A stretch of 64,000 bases of DNA from Variovorax sp. MHTC-1 (GCF_003984645.1 NZ_RWKI01000019.1:1-64000); one strand, 5' to 3'; counted from the first letter of the stretch, positions 1 through 8,683 are shown. Notes: a model not told the origin generated them from the letters alone. A program made the numbers and translations.

Positions 1-156
1 CGAAATCGGTCGGCGCTGTCCACCCGATACGGGCGCGCTGCGGCGTTGCAAATGCTCGCGATATTACGGGTATCGCTGCGCGTTCTGCCTAGCGCCTTGC
101 ATCGCCTCCCGCCTCGGGCGTCCCTCACCGCCCATTTCAACGATTCAGCGGACTAG
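1..156. repeat. Element A, copy 1 (left end outside window)
   Basis: This non-coding stretch matches the reverse complement of 41452-41618 and part of 54070-54186, with scattered differences. Its right end has the terminal motif ATTTCAACGATTCAG and a CTAG at 153-156. The complete copy at 41452-41618 shows that the element has imperfect terminal inverted repeats and a CTAG at both ends; here the left terminus lies before base 1. No reading frame in it looks like a gene. Confidence 0.8.
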
Positions 157-162
157 GCGACG

Positions 163-199
163 AAAAGCCCTCCGCCAACTTTCGTTCGTGCGGGAGGGC
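163..199 (-). terminator. Possible intrinsic terminator after the two-component operon
   Basis: Read on the minus strand, GCCCTCCCGC pairs with GCGGAGGGC (one bulge) and is followed by TTTTCG. It lies about 145 bases past the sensor kinase stop. The 200-344 stretch between them holds nothing else I recognise. The distance makes the assignment tentative. Confidence 0.45.
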
Positions 200-344
200 C
201 TTTCGCAGACTCGGAGTGCCGCGATGGGTGTTGCCGAGTCCGTGAAGGTATTGTGCCCACGCGCAGGAGCGGCGCAATTCAGCCATGCGCCATAGAGCAA
301 GAGGGCGCTTTCCTACGCTGCGCTTGCCGCGCCTCATCCGTTCG

Positions 345-1712
345 TCATGCCGGACTCCACACGATCCGCGCCTCGAAACCGGTCGCCGAGCCGGGCGGCG
401 GCGACATCAGCTCGAGCCGCGCGCCATGCTTCTCGACGATGGTGCCGACGATCGACAGGCCCAGCCCGTAGCCGGCACGATCGGAGCTGTGGCGCACGTG
501 GCGCTGCTGCAGCGTGCGCAGCGCGACCTCGCCGACGCCGGGGCCGAAGTCGCGCACGGCCAGCGTGCAGGGCTGCATCACCTCGATCACGACGCGGCCG
601 CGGCCATAGCGCAGCGCGTTCTCCACCAGGTTGCGCAGCGCGATCGCCAGCGCATCGACGTCGCCCAGCGCCGTCGGCGGCTCGGTGTCCGGCACCTTGA
701 GCGACAGGCGCTCGTTCACGCGCGGGTCTTGCCAGAACTCCTGCGCCACCGTGCCGGCCAGCTGGACCAGGTCGGTCCTCGTGCGCGTCAGCGAGGCCGC
801 CGATTCGGCCCTGGAGAGCTGCAACAGCTTCTCGGTGCGATGCCCGAGCATTCTCAGCGCATCGAGCGCGGCCTCGACGTCGTGGCGCGTGAGCTCGTGT
901 TCGAGCGCGGTCTGCAGCCGCAGCCGCGCCGCCGCGAGCGGCGTGCGCAGCTCGTGCGCCGCATTCGCGGCCAGCGCGCGTTCGACATCGAGCGCCTGCG
1001 AAAGCCGCTCGAGCAGGCGGTTGACATGGTCGCCGACCGTGCGCAGTTCCTGCGGCAGTCCGGGTAGCCGGATCGGGCGCAGGTCTGCACCGTTGCGCTG
1101 CGCGATCTCGCCGGCAAGCTCCTGCAGCGCACGCAGCTCGGTGCGCGCCACGTTGCGCAGCACCAGCGCAAGAAGCGGCAGCACGGCGAACAGCGGGACG
1201 ATGAGGCCGAACAGGGTGCGATTGAGCGCGGTGCGGCGCTCGTCCAGCGGATCGGCAACCTGGAGGAAGAGATCGAGCGAAGGATGCCGCACGGTGTAGA
1301 TGCGCCAGGCTTCGGCGTTCGCGAAGCCGGCTGCCAGCGGAACGTCGAAGGCATTGGGCGGTGCCTCGGCGGAGCGCAGCAGCACGCGCTCGTGCGGGTC
1401 GACCACCTGGTACATCACGGCGTTGGTCGGGAACAGCTGCGGCGGCGCGATCAGCGGCGCGCGCGTCTCGCCGCGCTCGAGCCTGAGCTTGTCGAGCTCG
1501 TGCACTGCCATGTCGAATATGCGGTGCGAAACTTCCACCAGTTCGCTGTCGAAGTTGTGGTTGATCTCGCGGTCCACATACCAGACCACGCCCAGCACGC
1601 ACAGAAGCCAGACGCCGCCGACCCACACGATGAGCGTGCGGGTCAAGTGTCCCGCGAGCGAATCGCGCATGCCGAGCTCGGCGCCTGCCTGCTGCAGGAA
1701 GTTCAGCTTCAT
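345..1712 (-). CDS. Two-component sensor histidine kinase (QseC/PmrB type)
   Basis: A 455-residue membrane kinase that senses an envelope signal and phosphorylates the regulator encoded just upstream. Transmembrane segments lie at about 27-46 and 168-186, enclosing a roughly 120-residue periplasmic domain, followed by a HAMP-like linker. The dimerisation box has His-253 in HELRTPLA. The ATP-binding part shows the N box NLVENALRYG (361-370), G1 DFGPGVG (388-394) and G2 GYGLGLS (414-420). Its ATG overlaps the regulator's stop codon by four bases (ATGA), so translation is probably coupled. The divergent PAP2 and eptA genes make lipid A modification the likely output. The class is certain; the exact name (PmrB, QseC or other) is not decidable from sequence alone. 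Confidence 0.93.
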   Translation of the reverse strand: MKLNFLQQAGAELGMRDSLAGHLTRTLIVWVGGVWLLCVLGVVWYVDREINHNFDSELVEVSHRIFDMAVHELDKLRLERGETRAPLIAPPQLFPTNAVMYQVVDPHERVLLRSAEAPPNAFDVPLAAGFANAEAWRIYTVRHPSLDLFLQVADPLDERRTALNRTLFGLIVPLFAVLPLLALVLRNVARTELRALQELAGEIAQRNGADLRPIRLPGLPQELRTVGDHVNRLLERLSQALDVERALAANAAHELRTPLAAARLRLQTALEHELTRHDVEAALDALRMLGHRTEKLLQLSRAESAASLTRTRTDLVQLAGTVAQEFWQDPRVNERLSLKVPDTEPPTALGDVDALAIALRNLVENALRYGRGRVVIEVMQPCTLAVRDFGPGVGEVALRTLQQRHVRHSSDRAGYGLGLSIVGTIVEKHGARLELMSPPPGSATGFEARIVWSPA

Positions 1713-2386
1713 TCGTCCTCGTCTTCGGGCGAGAAGGAGAGCCGATAGCCCAGGCCGCGCAGGGTCTGGATGTGGCTGCGGCCGAGCTTGCGCCGGAGGC
1801 GGCTGATGAACACTTCGAGCGTGTTGCTGTCGGCCTCGTCGCCGAAGCCGTAGAGCGCGTCGGCCAGGTTCTCGCGCGTGTGGATGCGCTCAGGCCGCGT
1901 CGCCATCACGCGCAGCAGCGCCCACTCTTTCTGCGTGAGCGTGATCGGAAGGCCGTTCCTGCGCACCAGGTCGCGCGCCAGGTCGATCTCGAGCGTGCCG
2001 AGCCTCAGCACGGGCGAGCTGGTGCTGCTGCGCCGCCGCTCGACGGCCCGCAGGCGCGCCAGCAGCTCCGCGGGGTCGTAGGGCTTGATGAGGTAGTCGT
2101 CGGCGCCGGCGTCGAGGCCGCGGATGCGATCGGTCACCTGGTCGCGTGCGGTGAGTACGATCACGATCGGGCGCTCGCGCAGCGCCCGCACGTCCGGCAG
2201 CAGCGAGAGCCCGTCGCCGTCGCTCAGGTGCAGGTCGAGCAGCACGGCCGCGTACTGCACGGCCGCGAGCGCGGCGCGCGCTTCTGCGAGCCCGGACGCC
2301 GCATCGACCACGAAGGCCTTGGCCTCCAGGTAGCTGCAGACCGCGCCCGCCAAGGCGGCATCGTCCTCGACCAGCAATATGCGCAC
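1709..2386 (-). CDS. OmpR/PhoB-family response regulator (QseB/PmrA type)
   Basis: A 225-residue DNA-binding regulator, the normal family length. The receiver domain occupies about 1-115, with acidic residues Asp-8/Asp-9, the phosphorylated Asp-51 (LLDLHL), Thr-79 and Lys-101. The C-terminal winged helix (about 130-220) includes LTQKEWALLRVM and RLRRKLG. I chose the GTG at 2384-2386 because the protein then starts VRILLVEDD, the usual family N-terminus, and ACGGAG lies just upstream; the frame stays open further upstream but those residues look spurious. It is co-transcribed with the kinase (4-base overlap). TTCAG direct repeats 11 bp apart upstream of this gene and again before eptA are candidate binding sites. 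Confidence 0.93.
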   Translation of the reverse strand: MRILLVEDDAALAGAVCSYLEAKAFVVDAASGLAEARAALAAVQYAAVLLDLHLSDGDGLSLLPDVRALRERPIVIVLTARDQVTDRIRGLDAGADDYLIKPYDPAELLARLRAVERRRSSTSSPVLRLGTLEIDLARDLVRRNGLPITLTQKEWALLRVMATRPERIHTRENLADALYGFGDEADSNTLEVFISRLRRKLGRSHIQTLRGLGYRLSFSPEDEDE

Positions 2387-2432
2387 GTCGCTCCGTTCTT
2401 TCCCAAAAGAGGAGAGTCTAGTGCGCCGTCGC

Positions 2433-2448
2433 TTCAGATTCGGTTCAG
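2433..2448. promoter_or_regulatory. Candidate response-regulator box (TTCAG-N6-TTCAG)
   Basis: TTCAG occurs at 2433-2437 and 2444-2448, 11 bp apart, one helical turn, as expected for tandem OmpR/PhoB-type half-sites. It sits in the 87-bp gap between the divergent regulator and PAP2 genes. The same spacing recurs at 3190-3205. The role is inferred. Confidence 0.5.
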
Positions 2449-2473
2449 GCGCCGACCCTAAGCTTGGCCGCGC

Positions 2474-3181
2474 ATGATCCGTTCCGTTGCCGCTCGCCCG
2501 CTCGCCTGGATTCTTCCGACACTGGCTCTTCTTCTGCTCTGGGATGCCACCGGCCTCGACCTGGCACTGGCTCGGACGGTGGGCACGCCGCTGGGTTTTC
2601 CGTGGCGCGGCAACTGGTTCCTGGTCCAGGTCATGCACGAGGGCGCGCGGTCGCTGAGCTGGCTGATCGTGATCGCGCTGTTCGCCGGCATCCGCTGGCC
2701 GGTGGGCATCCTGCGCCGGCTGCGCCTGCGCGAAAGAGCGCAGCTCGCGTTCACCGTGCTGGCCTCCGTGCTGGCTGTGTCGCTGGTCAAGACCACGAGC
2801 CATACCAGCTGTCCCTGGGACCTCCAGCTCTTCGGCGGCGTCGCGCGCTACGTGTCCCACTGGTCGTGGGGCGTGCAAGACGGCGGCCCGGGCGGCTGCT
2901 TTCCAGCCGGCCACGCGTCGGCTGCTTTTGCCTATGCCGGCGGCTGGTTCGTATGGCGCCGCACCGCGCCGACTGTGGCGCGAAGGTGGCTCATCGCAGC
3001 CCTCGCGGCCGGGCTGCTGCTGGGGCTGGTGCAGCAGTTGCGCGGCGCCCACTACATGAGCCACACGCTATGGACCGCGTGGATCTGCTGGACGGTGGGC
3101 TTCGCGATCGATGCCTTCCTGCACAGGGGGTCGGCCGGATCTGCGCGGCTGGCCGGCTCTCCGAAGCTGAACGAATCCTGA
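2474..3181 (+). CDS. PAP2-family membrane phosphatase (LpxT/LpxE-like)
   Basis: A 235-residue integral membrane protein of the type 2 phosphatidic acid phosphatase family, which dephosphorylates lipid phosphates such as undecaprenyl pyrophosphate or lipid A at the inner membrane. Hydrophobic segments are at about 10-25, 62-73, 92-105, 148-160, 173-188 and 199-212. The three catalytic motifs are present in modified form: K-106 in KTTSHTSCPW, PAGH at 144-147, and R-190 with His-197 in RGAHYMSH. It lies between a divergent two-component system and an EptA-like gene 46 bp downstream. A linked PAP2 and phosphoethanolamine transferase suggests coordinated remodelling of lipid A phosphates, an inference from context. 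The actual lipid substrate is unknown. Confidence 0.88.
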   Translation: MIRSVAARPLAWILPTLALLLLWDATGLDLALARTVGTPLGFPWRGNWFLVQVMHEGARSLSWLIVIALFAGIRWPVGILRRLRLRERAQLAFTVLASVLAVSLVKTTSHTSCPWDLQLFGGVARYVSHWSWGVQDGGPGGCFPAGHASAAFAYAGGWFVWRRTAPTVARRWLIAALAAGLLLGLVQQLRGAHYMSHTLWTAWICWTVGFAIDAFLHRGSAGSARLAGSPKLNES

Positions 3182-3189
3182 GCTGCGCA

Positions 3190-3218
3190 TTCAGCGAGTC
3201 TTCAGTCCAGGTTTTCAG
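3190..3218 (+). promoter_or_regulatory. TTCAG repeats upstream of eptA
   Basis: TTCAG is found at 3190-3194, 3201-3205 and 3214-3218; the first two are 11 bp apart, identical in sequence and spacing to the pair at 2433-2448. They end 10 bp before the eptA start codon. They may be operator sites for the neighbouring response regulator and give eptA its own promoter. Not tested. Confidence 0.45.
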
Positions 3219-3227
3219 ACTCGCTGG

Positions 3228-5018
3228 ATGCCTGTTTCGAATGCCCGTCCCTTCCCCCCAGCCGCGCATGACCTGCCGCTCGCCACGCCGGCGCAGGGCG
3301 CTGCCGAGGCGTCCACGCAGCTCTGGCATCACGTCGATGCCTGGTTCGCGCGCCCGCGCTCGGCGCGCAGCGTGGTCCTCTGGCTGAGCCTCTACCTGGC
3401 CCTGGCCGCCAATTGGCCCTTGTGGAACGAGCTGGCGCGCATCGGCGGCGCACCCAGCGTGTACCTGCCCTCGGCCGCAGCGATGGCGCTGCTCGTCGTC
3501 TGCGGCAGCGTCGCGCTGCTGTCCTTCACCGCCTGGTCGCGCTGGATGAAACCGCTCTGGTTCGCCGTCGTCGTGATCGCCGCAATCGCGCAGTACTACA
3601 TGCAGAGCTACCGGGTGGTGATGGACCCCAGCATGCTGGCCAATGCGATGCAGACCGATGCCCACGAGGTGAGCGACCTGCTGAGCTGGCGCCTGCTGTT
3701 CCAGGTGCTGCTCGTCGCCGCTCTGCCTGCCTGGGCGCTGTGGCGCGTGCAGGTCGTCCCGATGAGATTCGTTTCGCAAGCCTGGCGCAATGCGCTGATG
3801 CTCTTCGCAGCGGTGGCGGTGGCAGTGGGTGGCGCGCTGGCGATGGGCCGGGAGCTCGCGCCGCTGATGCGCAACAACGTCCACCTGCGCTACATGATGA
3901 ATCCGCTGGCCAGCATCTATTCGGCCAGCGCGGTCGCCATCCGGCCATTGTTCAAGCACAGCCGCAGGCTGATTCCGGTGTCCGGCGGCGCGGCGCTGGG
4001 CGCCAGCTATGCGGCGCAGGCCCGGCCGCCGCTCCTCGTGCTCGTGGTGGGCGAGACGGCGCGGGCCGACCATTTCGCGCTGAACGGCTATGCGCGCGAG
4101 ACCACGCCCGAGCTCGCGGCGCGCAAGGTGCTGAGCTGGCACGATGTTCATTCCTGCGGCACCAACACGCTGGCCTCGGTGCCCTGCATGTTCTCGCCTC
4201 TGGGCAAGACGGCCTTCGAGGCGCGCAAGGACGATCACGAGAACCTGATGGACGTGCTGCAGGCCGCCGGCCTCGCGGTGTTCTGGCTCGACAACCAGGC
4301 CGGCGGCTGCAAGGGCGTCTGCGACCGCGTGCCCCACGCGTCGGCCTTCGACACCGTCGATCCCGGCGTGAAGAGCGCGCTCTGCGAAGGCGACGAATGC
4401 CTCGACGATGTGATGCTCCATGGCCTGGATGCGCGCCTGGCCGCGTTGCCGGCCGAGCGCCGCGGCAAGGGCGTGGTGCTGGTCATGCACCAGATGGGCA
4501 GCCATGGCCCGGCCTACTACAAGCGTTCTTCGCCCGATGCCAAGCGCTTCCTGCCCGAGTGCAAGAGCAATGCGCTGGCCGAATGCAGCCACGCCGAGCT
4601 GATCAACGGCTTCGACAACACGATTGCCTACACCGACCGCTTTCTCGGCAAGACCATCGACTGGCTGAAGGCGCAGTCCGGAAGCTACGACCCCGCATTG
4701 CTCTATCTCAGCGATCACGGCGAATCGCTGGGCGAGTACGGGCTGTTCCTGCACGGCGTGCCCTACAGCTTCGCGCCCGAGGTGCAGAAGCACATACCGA
4801 TGGTCGCGTGGTTCGGCGACGGCATGAGCGCTCGCGACAGGCTCTCGCATTCGTGCATGGAGGCGGGGCTCGACACGCCGCTCACGCACGACAACCTCTA
4901 TCACACGGTGCTGGGCCTGATGGACGTGAAGACGCCGAGCTACAAGCCGGCGCTCGATGCGCTGGCGACTTGCCGCGGTGCTGCTGCTCCCTCTCCCTCT
5001 GGGAGAGGGTTGGGGTGA
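3228..5018 (+). CDS. eptA: Phosphoethanolamine--lipid A transferase, EptA/PmrC type
   Basis: A 596-residue inner-membrane enzyme that transfers phosphoethanolamine from phosphatidylethanolamine to lipid A phosphates on the periplasmic face, lowering surface charge and typically raising resistance to cationic peptides. The N-terminal half carries five hydrophobic helices (about 46-62, 84-100, 109-122, 156-171, 188-204). The periplasmic alkaline-phosphatase-fold domain has the metal-binding VVGETARAD (Glu-276), the nucleophilic threonine region CGTNT (310-314) followed by SVPCMFS, and a later SDHGESLGE metal motif, all hallmarks of EptA/MCR enzymes. The last residues (AAPSPSGRGLG) and the stop codon are encoded by an intergenic repeat that begins at 4989, so the native C-terminus has probably been replaced. 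Family assignment is firm. Confidence 0.93.
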   Translation: MPVSNARPFPPAAHDLPLATPAQGAAEASTQLWHHVDAWFARPRSARSVVLWLSLYLALAANWPLWNELARIGGAPSVYLPSAAAMALLVVCGSVALLSFTAWSRWMKPLWFAVVVIAAIAQYYMQSYRVVMDPSMLANAMQTDAHEVSDLLSWRLLFQVLLVAALPAWALWRVQVVPMRFVSQAWRNALMLFAAVAVAVGGALAMGRELAPLMRNNVHLRYMMNPLASIYSASAVAIRPLFKHSRRLIPVSGGAALGASYAAQARPPLLVLVVGETARADHFALNGYARETTPELAARKVLSWHDVHSCGTNTLASVPCMFSPLGKTAFEARKDDHENLMDVLQAAGLAVFWLDNQAGGCKGVCDRVPHASAFDTVDPGVKSALCEGDECLDDVMLHGLDARLAALPAERRGKGVVLVMHQMGSHGPAYYKRSSPDAKRFLPECKSNALAECSHAELINGFDNTIAYTDRFLGKTIDWLKAQSGSYDPALLYLSDHGESLGEYGLFLHGVPYSFAPEVQKHIPMVAWFGDGMSARDRLSHSCMEAGLDTPLTHDNLYHTVLGLMDVKTPSYKPALDALATCRGAAAPSPSGRGLG

Positions 5019-5840
5019 GGGCTCTTGGGCCTTTGATTCGGTTGCTGCATGTTTTGCTGAGGCCTGGAGCCGGGTCTCGCCCCGGCGGGCGACTCACTTT
5101 CTTTTGCTTCGCCAAAAGAAAGTAAGCAAAGAAAAGGCGACCCCACTGCCTGCGACCCCTGCGCTTCGCTCCGGGGCAACCTGCGGTGCTCGCGCAGCCG
5201 GCCTGCCGCAGAACTCGCTGCGTTCACTTCGCTCACTGCGCTCAAACAGCCGCGGCAAGTCAGACCACGAAGCACGCCTGTCCTTCGGCAGGCGTGCGGC
5301 CGCCGCCCCTGCGCTCCTCGGCGCAGCCAGAGGGGAGTGGGTCGGGCCGTCGCTTCGCTCGGCCGCCAACGGCCACGCTGCGCGTGGCCTGGTCTCTTCG
5401 TTCTTGAGCCGACGCAGCGGCGTGTGTGCAGGTCCAGTGCCGTCGCTCACCCTTACACCCCCCAAGTACGCGCCATGGCGCGTTGGAGTTCGATCCCCTC
5501 TGCGCGTGCCGAGGAGTGCAGGGGCGCCGGCCGCACGCCTGCCGAAGGACAGGCGTGCTTCGTGGACTGACTTGCCGCAGCTGTCTGAGCGCAGTGAACG
5601 AAGTGAACGCAGTGAGTTCTGCGGCAGGCCGGCGGCGCGAGCACCGCAGGTTGCCCGGAGCGCAGCGGAGGGACACGCGCAGTGGGGTCGCCTTTTCTTT
5701 GCTTACTTTCTTTTGGCGAAGCAAAAGAAAGTGAGTCGCCCGCCGGGGCGAACTCCCGGCTCCGGCCTCAAACCAAACGCAGCGCTCAAGCAAAGGCCCA
5801 AGTGCCCCCACTCCAACCCTCCCCCAGAGGGGGAGGGAGC
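4989..5840. repeat. Long imperfect inverted repeat (arms about 345 bp)
   Basis: The left arm (about 4989-5335) matches the reverse complement of the right arm (about 5496-5840) with many small differences; about 160 bp separate them. Each arm starts with a CCCTCTCCC/GGGAGAGGG-type hairpin (4989-5009; variant at 5817-5837). Each also contains an 11-bp perfect hairpin, ACTTTCTTTTG-CTTCGC-CAAAAGAAAGT, at 5096-5123 and 5705-5732. The region lies between convergent eptA and the AhpD-like gene, overlaps the end of eptA, and has no credible gene. The short open frames ending in FAKRK on both strands come from the hairpin. Confidence 0.85.
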
Positions 5841-5863
5841 AAGGCAGGAGAGGCGCAAGACAG

Positions 5864-6445
5864 CTACTTCCTCTCCTTCGGCACCCGCCCCATCAGATAG
5901 AACTCCGGATTCGGCTGCATGCCGCTGAAGCTGGCCATGCGGTTGGAGAGTCCGAAGAAGGCAGTGATGGCGGCGATGTCCCAGATGTCCTCGTCGCTGA
6001 AGCCGTGCGCATGCAGCGGCGGGAAGTCGGCTTCGTCGATCTCGTGCGAGCGGTCGCAGACCTTCATCGCGAACTCGAGCATCGCGTGTTGGCGCGGCGT
6101 GATGTCGGCCTTGCGCCAGTTGACGGCCACCTGGTCGGCTACCAGCGGTTTCTTCTCGTAGATGCGCAGCAGCGCGCCGTGCGCCACCACGCAATAGAGG
6201 CACTGGTTGGCGGCGCTGGTGGCGGTGACGATCATCTCGCGGTCGCCCTTGGTGAGAGAGCCTTCCTCCTTCAGCATCAGCGCATCGTGATACGCGAAGA
6301 AGGCGCGCCACTCGGCCGGCCGGCGCGCGAGCGCCAGGAAGACGTTGGGCACGAAGCCGGCTTTCTCCTGCACTTCGAGGATCTTCGCGCGGATGTCTTC
6401 GGGCAGCTCGGCCAGCTCGGCCATCGGGTAGCGTGATGCGGTCAT
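5864..6445 (-). CDS. AhpD/carboxymuconolactone-decarboxylase-like peroxidase-related protein
   Basis: A 193-residue cytoplasmic protein of the AhpD/CMD superfamily, all-helical thiol enzymes that often act as peroxidase partners. The redox motif is Cys-82, Cys-85 and His-89 in QCLYCVVAHG. I start at the ATG giving MTASRYPM; the frame is open for 36 more codons upstream but these do not look like protein and precede no better ribosome site. The gene runs toward eptA across the long inverted repeat and starts 46 bp before eutC ends on the same strand. The substrate is unknown; uncharacterised peroxidase-related enzyme is the safest label. Confidence 0.85.
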   Translation of the reverse strand: MTASRYPMAELAELPEDIRAKILEVQEKAGFVPNVFLALARRPAEWRAFFAYHDALMLKEEGSLTKGDREMIVTATSAANQCLYCVVAHGALLRIYEKKPLVADQVAVNWRKADITPRQHAMLEFAMKVCDRSHEIDEADFPPLHAHGFSDEDIWDIAAITAFFGLSNRMASFSGMQPNPEFYLMGRVPKERK

Positions 6446-6491
6446 GTCGTCTCCATGAGTGCGTCGCCCATCATAGGCAAGGCGAGGGGCC

Positions 6492-7280
6492 TCACTCCGG
6501 CAAGGCGCTGATGGCGCCGTCCGGCGCGGACAGCACCGCCAGGTCGCTTTCATCCTTGAGTGCCACGCCGGTCAGGCCGCGCTTCAGCGCCTCGCGCAGA
6601 AGCCAGGCCAGTTTGAAGGCCGCGGCCTCGTAGCGCAGGCCCTCGGGGCGCACGTTCGAGATGCAGTTGCGCTCGGCATCGTGCCGGCCGCGGCGCGGCG
6701 TGTGCGTGACGTAGATGCCGAGGCTGTCGGGCGAGCTGAGGCCGGGCCGCTCGCCGATCAGCATGACCGAGAGCCGGGCGTCGAACAGCTCGCCCACCTC
6801 GTCCGCGAGCGCCACGCGGGCCTGCGTGGCGATGACGATGGGCGCGAGGCGGAGCTCGGCCGGCAGATGCTGCTTCAATGCGGCCAGCAGCGGTGCCGCA
6901 TGGCGGGCCACGGCCAGCGAAGACAGGCCGTCGCCGATCACGATGCAGATGTCGCTGGGGGCAACGGCTGCGGCGCGCAGAGCCTGGGCATCGTCGGCGT
7001 CGAGCTGGCGCCCGAGGTCGGGGCGGCGCAGATAGCCCGTGCGATCGGGTGCGCGGCTGCGCACCTGCGCCACCTCCCAGCCCTGCGCGCGCAGCGAGGC
7101 CTCGAGCGCCGGCACGTCGAGCGCGGCATGGATCGCGTCGCGCGCCATCGCATGCGCCCAGCCGAAGCGCAGCACCTCGTCGGTCGGCATGCCGGCGCCC
7201 GCGCGGCCCAGCGCGATGCGCGCCGGCGTGGCCGGGCGCCAGTCGCGCCACGGGCTTTGCGTGACGACGTCCTTGCTCAT
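6492..7280 (-). CDS. eutC: Ethanolamine ammonia-lyase, small subunit
   Basis: The 262-residue light subunit of adenosylcobalamin-dependent ethanolamine ammonia-lyase, which with EutB converts ethanolamine to acetaldehyde and ammonia. Recognisable family segments include GRAGAGMPT near the N-terminus, SDICIVIGDGLSS, LMIGERPGLSS-like text, IYVTHTPRRG and ERNCISNVRPEGL in the C-terminal half. The ATG overlaps the eutB stop by four bases (ATGA), giving coupled, roughly stoichiometric synthesis. No microcompartment shell genes, EutA reactivase or aldehyde dehydrogenase are nearby, so this is the simple cytosolic form of the pathway. Confidence 0.95.
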   Translation of the reverse strand: MSKDVVTQSPWRDWRPATPARIALGRAGAGMPTDEVLRFGWAHAMARDAIHAALDVPALEASLRAQGWEVAQVRSRAPDRTGYLRRPDLGRQLDADDAQALRAAAVAPSDICIVIGDGLSSLAVARHAAPLLAALKQHLPAELRLAPIVIATQARVALADEVGELFDARLSVMLIGERPGLSSPDSLGIYVTHTPRRGRHDAERNCISNVRPEGLRYEAAAFKLAWLLREALKRGLTGVALKDESDLAVLSAPDGAISALPE

Positions 7281-8671
7281 TGGTGCAGCGCCCGGAGCCC
7301 GCTCATGTCGGCAAGCAAGCGGTTGGAAGAGGGCGGCTGCAGCCGGCCCGCGCCGTCGGTGATCTGCATGCGCGCCAGCCACGCCTCGAACTCGGGCGCA
7401 CGCTTGAGGCCCATGGTCTCGCGGAGGAACAGCGCGTCGTGGAAGGAGGTGCTCTGGTAGTTGAGCATCACGTCGTCCGCGCCCGGCACGCCCATGATGA
7501 AGTTGATGCCGGCGGTGCCGAGCAGCACCAGCAGCGTGTCCATGTCGTCCTGGTCGGCCTCGGCATGGTTGGTGTAGCAGACGTCGCAGCCCAGCGGCAG
7601 GCCCAGCAGCTTGCCGCAGAAGTGGTCTTCCAGCCCGGCGCGGATGATCTGCTTGCCGTCGTAGAGGTACTCGGGCCCGATGAAACCGACCACCGTGTTG
7701 ATCAGCAAGGGCTGGTAGCGCCGCGCGAGCGCATAGCCACGCGCCTCGCAGGTTTGCTGGTCGACGCCGAAATTGGCGTCGGCCGAGAGCGCGCTGCCCT
7801 GGCCGGTCTCGAAGTACATGACGTTCTGGCCCACCGTGCCGCGCTTCTGCGCCTGCGCGGCGGCGTGCGCTTCGTCGAGCAGCTCGGGCGTGATGCCGAA
7901 GGAGCGGTTGGTCTTCTCGGTGCCGCCGATCGACTGGAACACCAGGTCGACCGGCGCGCCGGCCTCCGCCAGCTTGAGCGTGTTCGTCACGTGGGTCAGC
8001 ACGCAGCTCTGGGTCGGGATCTCGAAGCGCTGGATCACCTCGTCCTGCATGCGCAGCAGGTCGCCCAGCACCTGCAGGCTGTCGGAGACCGGGTTGATCC
8101 CGATCACAGCGTCGCCGGCGCCCATGAGCAGGCCGTCGAGCGTGGAGGCCGCGATGCCGCGCAGGTCGTCGGTCGGATGGTTGGGCTGCAGCCGCACCGA
8201 GAGATGGCCGGGCAGGCCGATGGTGTCGCGAAAGCGCGTGACCACGCTGCACTTGCGCGCGACCGCCACCAGGTCCTGGTTGCGCATGAGCTTGGACGCC
8301 GCGGCCGCCATCTCGGGCATGAGGCCGGGGGCGAGCGCCGTCAGCGCCTGGGTGTCGGCCTGCTCCGACAGCAGCCAGTTGCGGAAGTCGCCGACCGTGA
8401 GATGCGCGACCGGCGCGAAGGCCTCTGCATCATGCCCATCGATGATGAGCCGCGTGATGTTGTCCTCTTCGTAAGGGATCAGCGCTTCGGTGAGGAACTG
8501 CTTGAGCGGCGTCTCCGCCAGCACGTGGCGCGCGGCCATGCGCTGCTGCGCGGTGGCCGCGCCCACGCCCGCGAGGTAGTCGCCCGAGCGCGCCGGGCTT
8601 GCGGCGGCCATGACCTGCTTGAGGTCTTCGAAGGAGAAGGCCTGCGAATCGATCGTGGTTCGGTAGCGCAT
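7277..8671 (-). CDS. eutB: Ethanolamine ammonia-lyase, large subunit
   Basis: The 464-residue TIM-barrel catalytic subunit of ethanolamine ammonia-lyase, close to the usual length of about 450-465. Family signatures include PYEEDNITRLI, LSVRLQPNHPTDDLRG, the active-site strand GDAVIGINPVSDS, FQSIGGTEKTN and the C-terminal GTAGINFIMGVPGADDVMLNYQSTSFHD. It works as an oligomer with EutC and needs adenosylcobalamin. It lies 12 bp downstream of the ethanolamine permease gene and overlaps eutC, so eat-eutB-eutC should be one transcript. Ethanolamine from phospholipid turnover would supply nitrogen and, after acetaldehyde oxidation, carbon. Confidence 0.96.
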   Translation of the reverse strand: MRYRTTIDSQAFSFEDLKQVMAAASPARSGDYLAGVGAATAQQRMAARHVLAETPLKQFLTEALIPYEEDNITRLIIDGHDAEAFAPVAHLTVGDFRNWLLSEQADTQALTALAPGLMPEMAAAASKLMRNQDLVAVARKCSVVTRFRDTIGLPGHLSVRLQPNHPTDDLRGIAASTLDGLLMGAGDAVIGINPVSDSLQVLGDLLRMQDEVIQRFEIPTQSCVLTHVTNTLKLAEAGAPVDLVFQSIGGTEKTNRSFGITPELLDEAHAAAQAQKRGTVGQNVMYFETGQGSALSADANFGVDQQTCEARGYALARRYQPLLINTVVGFIGPEYLYDGKQIIRAGLEDHFCGKLLGLPLGCDVCYTNHAEADQDDMDTLLVLLGTAGINFIMGVPGADDVMLNYQSTSFHDALFLRETMGLKRAPEFEAWLARMQITDGAGRLQPPSSNRLLADMSGLRALHQ

Positions 8672-8683
8672 CGATAAAGGGGC

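Noticed and set aside
285..1067. Long plus-strand open frames opposite the sensor kinase
   Set aside because: They are antisense to a clear histidine kinase with all motifs; composition is Arg/Ala-rich shadow sequence of GC-rich coding DNA.
2991..4904. 637-codon minus-strand frame opposite eptA
   Set aside because: No motif, His/Arg-rich shadow of eptA. The plus strand carries a complete EptA.
4989..5009. CCCTCTCCC/GGGAGAGGG hairpin as the eptA terminator
   Set aside because: It lies inside the coding end of eptA and has no T-tract; it recurs as a dispersed repeat.
5094..5811. Several short frames on both strands in the 5-5.8 kb palindrome
   Set aside because: They mirror each other because of the inverted repeat and end in the hairpin-encoded FAKRK; no ribosome sites.
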